Shown here piece after piece: positions 1-10,320 of a stretch of 64,000 bases of DNA (the stretch's first letter is position 1; every line of letters begins with the position of its first letter). Under the pieces are notes generated by a model, which saw only the letters and a list, made by a program, of their open reading frames with translations, searched no databases and had not been told where the DNA came from. The stretch is from Toxonevra muliebris. Taxonomy: Eukaryota; Arthropoda; Insecta; Diptera; Pallopteridae. The DNA is taken from assembly GCA_963691655.1 (NCBI GenBank), contig OY829329.1:67286822-67350821 (forward strand), read 5' to 3'. Both the position numbers and the translations under genes were made by a program.

Positions 1-1290
1 GGATAAGGTGGCCAAGCTCAATTAACTTCAAAGACTAGCTAGCGGCTGTATCACAGGAGCAATGCGAAAAACGCCCTCCGCGGCATTGAATACATTGCTA
101 AATCTACCACCGCTACACTTATTCTTAAAGAAAAAAGCTCTACAGTTCACCTGTAAGCTCATCTCGGAATCAGAAGGAACGGCGGGTAAAACTATTCATC
201 CGGATCTAATCCAAGAAATTAACCTGGTTGAAAGCTTTAGTATTCTTTCTACCTATAAATGTCTTCCGCGTTACAACTTCTGCCACAACTTTAATGTCAC
301 ATTCCCTGATAAGAATAACTGAGAACAGGTCAGGCCAAAGTTTACAGGGGACTATCATGTATGGTATTCAGGTGGCTCCAAGACAAACGAAGGAGTTGTG
401 GCAGGAGTGTATGGAGTTAGACCAAAAAAATATATTTTTGCCGGTATGGGCACAGGTAACTCAGTTTTGCAAGCCGAGGTGCATACCATCGAGCTTTGCC
501 TAAGGGAATATGAAAACAGATCTGTTCACAGCAAGAACATTTACATACACTCTGACAGCAAAGCGGCTCTTCTTGCACTAACTGCATATAAAATTACCTC
601 CAAACTAGTTTGGGACTGCCTACAGCTCCTAATTTGTCTAGCGTCTAATAACAGAGTACAACTCATTTGGGTGCCAGGGCATAGAGGACATGTAGGCAAT
701 GAAATGGCGGACGAACTTGCAAGGAAAGGATTATCCAGTGAATTCACTGGACCACGACCATTCTGCGGTCTACCATGGAGTTCCGTTAAAATCAGTTTAA
801 AAAATTTGCTGGACAGTAAGTAACTCGCTACAATACTGGAGAGAAACCCCCGGTAACAGACAAGCTAAATCATTCACGCCAAAGGTCTGGCAACGCAGAA
901 CTAAACAACTGTTTAATTTAGGCAGGAACCAAATCCGGATTGCCACACGGTTCTATACAGGGCATTGTAGGGTCAAAAAACACCTATCGAACTTGGGTCT
1001 AGCACAAGACGATACGTGCCGAATATGTAACGAGGAGGAAGAAACAGCAGAACATATTTTATGCCACTGTGAAGGTCTAATGAGGAAACGAGTTCGTTAC
1101 TTGGGAAACTCTATCCTATAACCGCAAGACATTGCGGATTGTTCTCCTAAAGAGATATTAAATTTCCTCAAAGGAAATAAACTCATAGGAGAACTATAAA
1201 CACAATTAATCTTTGAGGTATATCACAATAGGCCCTAGATGGCCGCAGTGATCTGGGAAATTATTGCCCACCTCCGTATTAATCTAATCT
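1..1290 (+). pseudogene. 3' end of an I/R1-type LINE: RT tail, RNase H domain and CCHC tail, degraded
   Basis: This is the end of a non-LTR retrotransposon ORF2, entering from the left edge. The segment around 30-230 reads like the post-RT region (LQRLASGCITGAMRKTPSAA, then LPPLHLFLKK). An RNase H domain follows at about 330-750. Of its acidic residues, the Glu of QAEVHTIEL, the Asp of IHSDSKAAL and the Asp of GNEMADELARKG are present, but the usual YTDGSK reads YSGGSK (near 384-401), so the first catalytic Asp is Gly. The C-terminal zinc-knuckle-like CRICNEEEETAEHILCHC lies near 1018-1075. Several stops and frame changes (for example near 37, 320 and 822) show it is dead. The 3' end is placed at an AATCTAATCTAA run near 1275-1290, resembling the short A/T-rich tails of I-like elements. 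RNase H plus the Cys tail favours the I/R1/Loa group over Jockey or RTE; the exact clade is unsure. Confidence 0.82.
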
Positions 1291-3230
1291 AAGGTGTCCA
1301 TTTTGGACGCTGAAGCTTTTGTCAGTCAACTTATTTTTACACCATCGTAGTGTTACTTAATAAGATTAAACTTTAAAAGAAAATCAGAACTGAATTTCTG
1401 TATTCATAATATTAATGATGTATCAACGACATTTCACGTAGCTTCATAATAATGTAAAAATAAATTTAAAGCTATTTATTCTTGCGAAGATATTTGATGC
1501 TAAAATTTTGTTTTCATATTGACAACTTATTTTTTCCACCTACTGTATATGAGTAAATACATACATACTCACATAAACATAAACAAATGATATTTGAAAT
1601 CACACATACATGCATACGAGTACTTATGAGTGCCCTTGACGCCTACCACTAACTGCCGAGTGACTGAAGAGAGACTGAGAATATTGCTATTTTATGTTTT
1701 ATGTGTGCTCGCAGACTAAGTAGAAGATATAGCCAAAGAGAAGAGTAATAGAGAGAGAGAGAGAGAGAGAGAGTGGGAGAATAAGATTTGGAAAGGGTTT
1801 CTGTTGTTGTTCTATAGATTATAAAAAAACGTAAGGCAAACAAAGAGCAAGAGCAAAGAGTAAGATTTCGAAATGGTTTTTGTTTTTTATTGTGTTGTTG
1901 TTGTAAAGCATATGAAAAAACGAGTAGCAATCCCAAAAAATGAATTAGTATAGTGAGTGGAAAATAAAGGGATTTTGCATATTTAAGTACAAATAAAATG
2001 ATATTTCTTTATTTATAAAAGAAAAGTAGAGCTTAAATTTGACAAGTGTATAAAGTATGTAGAAAATATGTAAAAAAAAAAAATAATCTTATTTACTAAC
2101 TAGATATAGTATAAATATTCGAAAAATGTTTTTATTAAAGTGTATAAACATAAATCACAGCTACTTGATTTTTTATATTTCAACGCCTTTTCTTTTTTTT
2201 TTTCTTTTTCATTTCAAACAAAAAATTATTGTAATTTCAGCTTTAAGCAAAATAAAAAAAAAAAATTCAGCAAATCCTTAAGGGCAGGTAGGAAATACAA
2301 AAAATAAAAAAAAAAAAACAAAATATCATTTGCACACTCATAAATAATATATGATTTATAATGTGTCAGGTCGAGTGTCACCAGAAGTTGCCACCATTTC
2401 ATTTATAGGTAGTAAATATTCTTTTATTTCGTTGAAAAAAAAAAAAACAAACAAAAAAAAATCATAAACTTTTTTTCTAGGTAATATTGATTTAAAAATC
2501 AAAAAATAAAATTTCTTTTTAAGTCTACAAGTTTGTGTATTAATATATATAATGCAAACTCATGAGACATATCACTTTTCCGCTACACTAGACGTTTGGG
2601 CTTATTTTCTTTAGACGCTTGGCATTCTCATGCTGTCCAAAAATATGTAAGTACATGAACACAAACATATGTAAATGTAAATGTATGTGTTAGCAACACA
2701 TTGCTGTCATTGTATTTTGGATGATCTTGTTGTTGTTGTTATTGTTGTTGAAGTTGTTACTACCGCTGTTGCCTAATGAGTGCATGAGCTTGTCATTGTG
2801 TCAATTTAATTAGACAAGAAGCACCACTAAATGACACAAATTGAATTATTAGTTGTCATTAAGGGTTTTATATGTACATACGTATGTGTTTGTTACTTTG
2901 TATGTATGTGTATATGCGTTTCTATAGCAGTATTAGTAAGTGTATTTATCTATCTATCTATCGTAACGCAACGTCTCATATGTTATTCTAATGTATGTAG
3001 ATAATAAAGCATTTATGTGCATATGTCATAGTTGCACCGTGTAAACAGAGCCGCTCTCAACTGAGCATAAATTTTTATAGAACTTTTTTGAAGTGAAACT
3101 TCTTTAGCAAGGGTAAATCGAAAGATTTTGCAACAGAAATCGCGTTGTTGTTGTTGCACTCATACGAAACTAATAAGAAACGAAATTATGCTGTTTTTTG
3201 TGTTTAGCGAACGAGGTCATTTGGAGATCC
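1291..3230. other. AT-rich non-coding DNA with microsatellites
   Basis: No gene is supported here. Visible are a GA dinucleotide run at 1750-1773, poly-A and poly-T runs around 2070-2460, a TTG run near 2729-2750, ATCT repeats near 2949-2962, and several ATACATA/TATGTATG stretches. The short open frames in it are low-complexity and have no recognisable domain. Confidence 0.7.
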
Positions 3231-3419
3231 TCTACATACAATCATGCAAAGATTTGATTTATCGTAGTTATATCTCATGTGCTTTAGTGAGAGAGCTTGA
3301 TTCCATAAAGCTGAACTTTTCTCTCATACAATCATGAAAAGAGTCGAATTTTTGCAGTTTTATTTCATGTGCTTTAGTTAGAGAGCTTAATTCCATATAG
3401 CTGAACTTTTCTCTCATGT
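3231..3419 (+). repeat. Two-copy tandem repeat, 90-bp unit
   Basis: Two direct copies lie exactly 90 bp apart. ATCATGCAAA at 3241 corresponds to ATCATGAAAA at 3331, and TATCTCATGT at 3271 to TATTTCATGT at 3361. Both include CATGTGCTTTAGT followed by GAGAGCTT and AGCTGAACTTTTCTCTCAT. The copies differ at roughly one base in seven to ten. No coding sense is visible. Confidence 0.8.
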
Positions 3420-4150
3420 GTTATATACTGTACCACGTCGTGTTTATGCCAATAAGTGTAGAGAGTATCAACAGAAGAAAAGGAACAATAAAATAGGGAG
3501 AAGAAGGCTGTAAAAACTTCAACGAAATGTGTTGTAAATGTTTTCTAATTATTTTTAAATAAACAACAAAGTTTCACTTCTACTTTTTTAGTTTCTTATA
3601 TAAATCTTTTATAAATTATAATAATGTGGATCCCACTTTAGTCAACTATGAGTGGTTCTATGGGTTTATGGTTTTCTCTACCACCGACACTTGCCAATTT
3701 TGAATGATTGACAATCACTTTTAGAGTCAAAAAAGCTTAATTAAAGTGTAAGAAGTTATGTAGAAACTTTTTAGTACCTACTTAATGGAACCAGATGTTG
3801 TAGAAGAGGGAGAATGGCCTGGATTATTATTATTTTTCAAGTCTCTTAGTTGTCTTTTCAACCCTGTGCTTCCAACAAGAAATAGTAGTAACCACTGGCG
3901 GAGTTAAATTTCGTGAAAGGGAGGAATGTGTTATGTTTTCATTTCTTTCAAAAAGTATTTAAATTCAAAGGCTAATCTATTTCTCAGGAAGGAATCTGGA
4001 GGGTCTATCCCTAAAAATCTCTCTCCCCACCTTAGATCTGCTAATGGTTGTTTCAATAACTTCAAAACTGCTACAAATATAATTAAAAATTAACAACTCA
4101 ATAACTATCAAACTGTCACGGTTTTTGTTAAATACAATGAATATTTCTTT
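3420..4150. other. Unassigned AT-rich DNA
   Basis: No open frame with a recognisable domain and no clear repeat family. Nothing further can be supported in this stretch. Confidence 0.6.
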
Positions 4151-4153
4151 ATA

Positions 4154-5010
4154 CGAAGACAGTTTGATAAGTCAGTGACTTTTTGAATTTTCTTCGTAGT
4201 AACTTTAAATGCAACACTGCTCCTGCCAACTACCATTTGTTGATAGACTACTATCAAATTTTGAGTTAGCTGCGTCATTTAGTTTGTGTTTGACAGCCAC
4301 TGAAAGCAGACGACTTTGTGAATTTCGACAAAAATGGAAAAAAGTGAATATCGTGTGCTCATCACGCATAATTTTTTCCGTAAAAAAAATCATCACCGAA
4401 TCCAAGAAAAGATTTAATTAATACTATGGGAATCTTTGCACCGTCAACTTCAATGGTTAAGAAGTCGTTAACTGAATTCCGTTGTGGTCGTACCAGTACA
4501 AGTGACGCCGAACGTTCTGGTTACCCAAAAGAGGTAATCACGCCAGAAATCGCCAATAAAATCCATGAAATGATACTAGACGATCAGAGAATGAAAGTGC
4601 ATGAGGTGACTGAGGCTGTAGGTTTCTCAACTGAGCGAGTATAACACATTTTACATGAATATTTGAACTTGAAAAAAATATCAGCGCGATGGGTGTCGCG
4701 ATTGCTCAAACTCGAACATAAGCGCAACCATGCGATCATTTCGAAGGAGTGTTTGGCGATGTTAAACCATAGGTCGAACGAGTTTCTGTGCCGTTTAGTA
4801 ACCGTGGATGAAACATGGATCCATCACAACACACCAGATACCAAGGAACAATCGAAGCAGTGGATTTCTTCGGGTAAACGTACACCAAAGAAGACGAAGG
4901 TGGGTTTATTGGTAAACAAGGTCATTGTGATAGTTTTTTTTAGGATGCACGCGCTGTCATTAGCATCGGTTAACTTGAAAAGAGTAAAACGATCACCGGT
5001 AATTTGAAAT
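4154..5010 (+). pseudogene. Irritans-like mariner transposon, degraded and 3'-truncated
   Basis: A mariner transposase reads through several broken frames. It starts at ATG 4333 (MEKSEYRVLI), followed by FRCGRTSTSDAERSGYPKEV (about 4474-4533), the helix-turn-helix linker region, ARWVSRLL, and the first catalytic motif VTVDETWIHH (about 4801-4830). A run corresponding to the family's SAGKVMATVFWDA segment appears after a frameshift near 4940. Homology ends near 5007, so the second and third catalytic Asp regions are missing. There is an in-frame stop after the segment ending at 4644 and frame shifts on both sides of 4426. The left end is placed at TA-CGAAGACAGTTTGAT near 4152; no right inverted repeat was found. 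The MEKSEYRVLI start and VDETWIHH motif fit the irritans group better than mauritiana. It lies just upstream of another dead DDE element. Confidence 0.75.
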
Positions 5011-5289
5011 CTATCTCATCGAATTAGTAGGCGCTGATTTTTGTTTTTGTTACCATGGATACCTAAATATTTTTTGTAATTTTCGTTTTTGAGAATTAGT
5101 TATAGTTTTCATAAAAATACCGTCGAAGCAACATAACCTCCGCGAATGCGTTGTACAATTTTATAAAATCAATGAAAAGCTTGACAACAAATTTACAGTG
5201 CATTATTTTAAAAGCGAAGTGTTTCAAAAGCTATTTTATATAGAATTATTAAGACTATGAAAGTGAAAAGAAAATGTGGAAGTGAAATA
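5011..5289. other. Spacer between two dead transposons
   Basis: AT-rich, no coding signal. It may contain the undetected left end of the next element, but I could not identify an inverted repeat. Confidence 0.45.
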
Positions 5290-5888
5290 ATGAATACAAA
5301 GGCTTCAAGCTAAATTTAACAATTCGATAAGGATAAGCCAGCGTGACGCAGCTGCAGAGATGAAATGCGATCAAAATTGTATCTGCAAAACATTGAAAAA
5401 ACTTCAAATAAAGTTTGGAAAAAAAGTCTGATCGCCAATGGATGCCTCAAAATTATGGCAAAAAAAATCATACGTTTTGTACAAAGAGAGAGAGATAGAG
5501 AGCTATTTCCCGATCAGAAACTCTCAAGTGCCTGGAAATGATCGATTTTACTCAAATGATGTTTCTAAATATAATTCCAATGTAAAATTAAAGTTCAAAC
5601 CTAAATTTAAACCAAAGGTTATGCTCTACATTGCAATATCTGAAAAAGGAATGTCGAAGCCTTGGTTCAAATCAAATGGACTTGCAGTGAACCAACAAGT
5701 ATATGTTTGGGTAGTAGGAATGTTTGGGTAAAATTTTAATTCCGTTTCTGAAAGAGCATCACTCTGATGGCAATTATGTCTTCTGGCCTGACAAAGCAAG
5801 CATAGTCAGAATACGCCGTAAAGATGTAACAAAAAATGAATTTTGTTATCTCAATGTCGTCCAATCGAGGATTTTTTTTTGGAAAATT
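5290..5888 (+). pseudogene. Tc1/mariner-superfamily transposase, 5' part, interrupted by a LINE
   Basis: This is a decayed DDE transposase of the IS630-Tc1-mariner superfamily. The N-terminal segment around 5330-5420 looks like a helix-turn-helix (ISQRDAAAEMKCD, then ICKTLKKLQIKFGKK). The catalytic part includes ESYFPI, QVPGNDRFYS, a basic stretch KFKPKFKPKVMLYIAISEKG and VNQQVYVW (5500-5710). After a frameshift near 5720 it continues ILIPFLKEHHSDGNYVFWPD, where the WPD-x-AS motif carries a catalytic Asp. The position before ESYF, where related transposases have Asp, reads Glu-Ile, so the first catalytic residue is probably lost. The gene is split at 5888/5889 by the LINE tail and resumes at 6568. 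I am confident of the superfamily but not of the family. Confidence 0.68.
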
Positions 5889-5901
5889 AAGCTCGTTGGT
5901 A
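5889..5901 (+). repeat. Left target-site duplication of the nested LINE
   Basis: AAGCTCGTTGGTA, matched by AAGTTCGTTGGTA at 6555-6567 with one mismatch in 13. It flanks the LINE tail exactly where the transposase frame is broken, as target-primed reverse transcription would leave it. Confidence 0.8.
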
Positions 5902-6554
5902 CGAAATAGCAGATGAAATGACCAGAAGGGGCTCTGAAATGGACATTAACGAGGCGGATACCTCTATACAATCTCCGATGTGTGAACTATTTAGGAAAAT
6001 AGACGAGTACACCATAGCGGTGTCAAATGACGCTTGGACTAACCTAGATGACTGTATAGTTTCACGGGCCTTGTGGCCAAGGTTAGATAGAAAGAGGACA
6101 AATGTCCTCTTAGGGCACAACAAATCTGCAGTACGTCTACTCACAGGAGTCATAACTGGGCATTGTGCTATTGCACCAATGCTTCAACGGTGGCGCATTC
6201 CAACGAGCGGACTATGCAGAAGTTGTCATGATGAAGAAGAGACAGAATCGATTCTTCACTTTCTATGTCAATGTCCAAGGCTGCTGATGAGCAGACTCCA
6301 ATGTTTGGGGTCGCGCTTTTTCAATAGTCTAACCGAGATAACGAAAGTGGAACTATCGGATCTTCTTACCTTCATTCGGAGAACCAAATGGTTCAATAAA
6401 GACATTACCTGGACTGCTGACGGAAACCGTGGTTAGAGACGTGCCTCATCCGGGCAATTAAATGAGGGCAATCACAATGGACAATTAACTCCGAGTGGAA
6501 GTGCGGGTTTATACATATATATATACATTCGCACACGCCTTCCAAACCTAACCT
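5902..6554 (+). pseudogene. 5'-truncated I/R1-type LINE 3' end nested in a transposon
   Basis: The insert begins inside the last RNase H motif (EIADEMTRRGSE, family form GNEIADELARRG) and continues for about 175 codons without a stop to 6436. It includes VRLLTGVITGHC and a Cys/His tail, GLCRSCHDEEETESILHFLC, followed by CPRLLMSRLQCLGS. It then has a short 3' UTR and ends in CCAAACCTAACCT, an A/C/T-rich tail typical of this LINE group. It is a different subfamily from the element at 1-1290, with the same domain order. The flanking 13-bp duplication and the transposase sequence on both sides define both ends. The surviving frame is intact, so the insertion is younger than its host. Confidence 0.83.
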
Positions 6555-6567
6555 AAGTTCGTTGGTA
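6555..6567 (+). repeat. Right target-site duplication of the nested LINE
   Basis: AAGTTCGTTGGTA, the partner of 5889-5901, immediately after the LINE's CCTAACCT tail. Confidence 0.8.
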
Positions 6568-6715
6568 TTCCGGAATAATTGGAGAGCTCAAAACTGTCAA
6601 GATTTCGAAATAGAATTCGTGCATGCATCTGTAAAACAGACAAAAATGCTTTCCAATGGTCCTTCAGAGGTATCCCAACAACTCCGAGCGCTTACCAACT
6701 GAGCCACCCAAGCAA
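6568..6715 (+). pseudogene. Tc1/mariner-superfamily transposase, 3' part
   Basis: This continues the gene split at 5888. With the LINE removed, segments readable as NNWRAQNCQ and, in another frame, FRNRIRACICKTDKNAFQW and FRGIP match the expected end of this DDE group (NNWRAxNxQQLxxRIRxC). Homology fades near 6715, just before a T run at 6733-6750. Frameshifts are present. The rejoining is the main evidence for the nested insertion. Confidence 0.62.
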
Positions 6716-9227
6716 ACCTACTGTCGTTGAAGTTTTTTTTTTTTTTTTATTCTGGTAATGTTTGCTGGGCTAGTTACTACTGTCTTTTGACAATGCAAGA
6801 ATAAGTAAGATATACAAAATTGAATGATTCAATCTTTATTTATCATTAAGTATTTCTAAAAATAAAATTTTCTGTCCATAGTTAGCATTGATTTTGAAAT
6901 TTTAAATTTCAGATTTTTGTATTTTTGATTATGTCGCTTATGAGAAAGAACAAAATAGAAAAGAAAAAATATTTGAAAAATCAATGAATACTATAGATTT
7001 CAAATTTTATTTTTGCATTTTTACCGCTCCCTGGTTATCACGAATTGATGCAACATGCCCTTGCGACGTTGCGAAAGTGCGGATTGCGAAAGTTTGACAC
7101 TTTTCTACCTTTAAATTCGTAAGATGAATTCAAAATATTTTCATTATTTTTCATTGAGATTGTAATATTTTGACAGTTAAACTATTTGTCATCTCCAATA
7201 TTTGCATTGAACGCTCACATCTTAGTGCTTTAAGTTGCACTTACGCAATTTCGCACTTTTGCATCAACGCGTGAATACCCATATTATGTGACGAGTGCAG
7301 AAGGTACTCATTTTAGTTTTTTTTTTATGTTGTGGTGTTCTTTATTGTGATTTTGTAGGGAGACAATTACAAACATTGTGCAAACATTGGGAAAACGAAA
7401 ACGGAGTCGTTTCAATTCAAAAATTTCAAGATTATTTTAGAAAACTTTTTATGCTATAATTCAAGTAACTTAACACACTGTGCACTTTGTCACAATATGT
7501 TTATGTCACAAATCCATGCAAACATATATACACACACACACACATACATGAATATGTATTTGTATGTTTCTGTTTGTGTTTATTTGTGTGACATTTTAAC
7601 AATTAACTGCGGTTTAGTGATTTATATCTGTTGAGATTTCTTTAGAGAGAGAGAGAGAGAGAGAGAAAAGAAAAAAGTTTAGCTCCACTTCTTGTTCGTC
7701 GTCTTCTTCTTGTTTTGAAACTTGTAATTCCCCTAAGATGTGAGAAGAGTGTAAGGCAGAGTACTACGCTATGTGACAAATGTTCTTCGATGTTCTTGAA
7801 AAGCAAACAAATAGAAAACTTTTTCCTACGCGGTACAGTGTTGTTTTTTTTTTTTTGTTTCCTTGCATTATTTAGAATTTAACTAAAGTATGTGGAAAAA
7901 GTGAAAGATGATCATGCATAAGAAAAAGAGAAAAGGTTTAATTTTCCACTTCATCTCATTTTCAATTTACATCATTTGCGTGTGTAATTGTGCTTAGAAA
8001 AAAAATAGAATGCAGAACGAAAAAAACAAAACACAAACAAAAAACTTTAAGAATTTTCACCCCTTTTCATTTTTGCTACTGCTTCTTTATTTCCAAAATG
8101 CTTTCTGCCTAGTCCTTCCAGTTCTATGCTGTACGTGTCTTGTTACTTTTTTTTCTCTTTCTTTCTGCTTTCTGCTGCTCTGTACTCGCACTTGTCATCT
8201 TTGCATCTCAATTCCGTATACTTCATTAACTTTTTTGTATCAAAAAATTTCTTCATGTTTTTCTTTTTTTTGCCAGAGTTGCCTCTTTTTGTTTTTAACC
8301 CTTTTAACTTCATTAACGTTACCACGCGCCTGCATTTGTTAATTTCACTGTTTACACTAAATGAAATTTCAAAACAACTTTTTTGTTTTTATTTAGTTTG
8401 TTTTTGCTTTATCATGTTTTATTTTTTTTACTTCTTATTTTTTTATTGTAATTGTTGTTATTTTTTTTTTTTTTTTATGTTTTATGCGAAAAAATTTTTG
8501 TACTCATTTACGCTAATTTGCGTAATTACATGCTTCATAAAATACTTTTGTTGTTAATTGTGGCAACAACAACAACAACTACGACAGCAGCAGCAAAAAC
8601 ACTATGAACAAAAAATAACAAAACAAAAAAAAAAAAAAAATCGTAAAAATAATAATAATAATAAAAGTGATATAACAACAACAGCAACACATCATAAAAT
8701 ATTGAAAAACTTTTTTTTTTTTTTTTGCTTCAACTTTATTTATTTTTCTTGTTATTGTTGTTGTTGATGTTTCCGTTCTTTGTTTCTGTTTTATATTTGC
8801 ATACGAAGTTCTGAAAAATCATAAATGTTAACAACAACAAAAACACTTGGCTTGATACACAAAAAAAAGAAGAAATCAACAATTGCTACAACAACAAAAA
8901 ATTGTTGCAAAAGAAAAACGAAAGTAAGTGCAGAATATTTTACATACTACACTCTACGAAAAAATTATAGGTGCAGAATAGTTTTTTAATTTTAGTTCAA
9001 ATTTTCATTTACATATTATTTTATCTAAACACAAAAGGTAGAAAATAAAAAATTAAAATTTTGTTTTGAATTTTTATAAATTATACGTGTCTCGGCATTT
9101 TAAAAGTTTTCTTTTTACGCGTGCCTAAAGTTTGCCCCTTTTCTAGCAGATAATGTATAATAAATCGTACGACAACTTGTTAGTTTTCCATCAAAGCTTG
9201 TTTGTAAGCTCAGCAACTTATAATAGA
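6716..9227. other. Long AT-rich non-coding stretch with microsatellites
   Basis: No gene is supported. Features seen are a GA run at 7645-7664, CACACA/ACATAC near 7525-7550, long T runs, and a CAA/CAG/TTG-rich patch at 8560-8770. Open frames between 8010 and 8770 are made of Phe/Leu/Tyr or Gln/Asn/Lys runs from homopolymer-rich DNA and show no domain. Confidence 0.65.
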
Positions 9228-9400
9228 ATTTTCCGTAGAATATTTTCTTTCAACATATTAACCCTTTAGTGCCCACCGTTATGGATCTTTTTGCCCTTTT
9301 CAAAAAGAGTTACATTTTTGACCCATTACGAGGGTCGATAGAGGGTTAATATGTTCAAGAAATATGTTGCTCATGAAATTCTACTATATGTCACTGAACA
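9228..9400 (+). repeat. Palindromic fold-back repeat, copy 1
   Basis: The unit is an imperfect palindrome. The left arm contains AATAGAATTTT and CAACATATTAACCCTTTAG. The right arm contains GAGGGTTAATATGTTC and GAAATTCTACTATA, the inverse of the left. Even the inner part (CCGTTATGGATC against the inverse of GACCCATTACGAGG) is partly self-complementary. It matches 12945-13082 on the opposite strand and is related to 63046-63235. No protein-coding potential, so this is a MITE or fold-back type element. The precise ends and target duplication were not determined. Confidence 0.75.
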
Positions 9401-9566
9401 ACAAAAATCTGTAAACTTGAGTTTAGTAAAAATAAACGTAAATTCAAAAAATGCTTCAAATTTTCACCTTTAATACGCAGTGATCTGGTGTGTCTTTAAA
9501 AGTATTTTCTTAACTAAAAGTATATTTTGTATTGCAAAATAATCATTAATTAATTAAATTATTCAA

Positions 9567-10320
9567 TGGAGGTATTAATAATATAGCAAAATTAAGTGCT
9601 ATACCTAAACTTTTTGAAGCTATAATTACCGACCAACTAGCTTTCTCTGTTAAATCGGCTATTTCTTTAAATCAGCATGTTTTTTTTTGCAGGGGAAATC
9701 TACTGTAACAAACCACCTAGAATTTTCAACTTCTGTGATAAAGGGGTTTTCTGAGGGGCTTCAAACGGACGTAATTTACACCGACTTTAGTAAATCTTTT
9801 GGCAAAGTGAATCATGAACTTTTAATTAATAAACTTGACCGAACTGGCTTTCCAAAAGTCCTTATTGACTGGATCAAATCCTATTTATGCAACCGAAGAC
9901 AAAAGGTTATTTTTAGGGACGCAATTTCTCAGAATATTGAAGTTACCTCTGGAGTTCCCCAAGGTAGCCATCTGGGACCTATTCTCTTTTTACTCTTCAT
10001 AAATGATCTTCCATCTACTATTCGACATTCTAAGATTTTGATGTTTGCGGATGACGTTAACCTTTTCATTACACATTATTCACCGGCAATTCAAGATTTA
10101 ACACAGTACGACTTAACTTCTCTTTCTAGCTGGTGTTCTGTAAACCTGATGACCTTAAACCTTGACAAATGTAAGTTTATAGTTTTTTCGCGAAGGGACG
10201 CCATTGACGCCAAACTACAGTATTGGTACTATGTCTCTAGCTAGAGTGTTTATTTGTATTGATCTTGGAGTAACTATGGACCCAAAACTTCGTTTTAATT
10301 TGCATATAAATTCTTATATA
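9567..10320 (+). pseudogene. Jockey/CR1-like LINE reverse transcriptase, 5' part
   Basis: A reverse transcriptase fragment. It starts with KLSAIPKLFEAIITDQLAF, then HVFF, STVTNHLEFS and DVIYTDFSKSFGKVNHELL (RT motif with Asp), SGVPQGSHLGPILFLLFIND (about 9950-10010) and the catalytic box FADDVNLF (about 10042-10065). It then reads LDKCKFIVFSRR and, after a frameshift near 10245, LGVTMDPKLRFNLHINSYI. The frame is cut at 10320 by a maT transposon and resumes at 11588 with NKAKGVLGFKKRW. The YxDFSKxF and FADD signatures with no RNase H suit the Jockey/CR1 superfamily. The 5' end is truncated near 9567. Confidence 0.85.

Noticed and set aside
3128..3337. 69-codon open frame with Cys run
   Set aside because: The Cys run is a TTG microsatellite and the rest lies in the 90-bp tandem repeat.
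6544..6557. CCAAACCTAACCTAAG as a telomere-like repeat
   Set aside because: Only two units, and it is the 3' tail of a LINE bounded by a target duplication; flies lack this telomere repeat.
8010..8767. Open frames rich in Phe/Leu or Gln/Asn
   Set aside because: They come from T runs and CAA/CAG microsatellites; no domain or start context.
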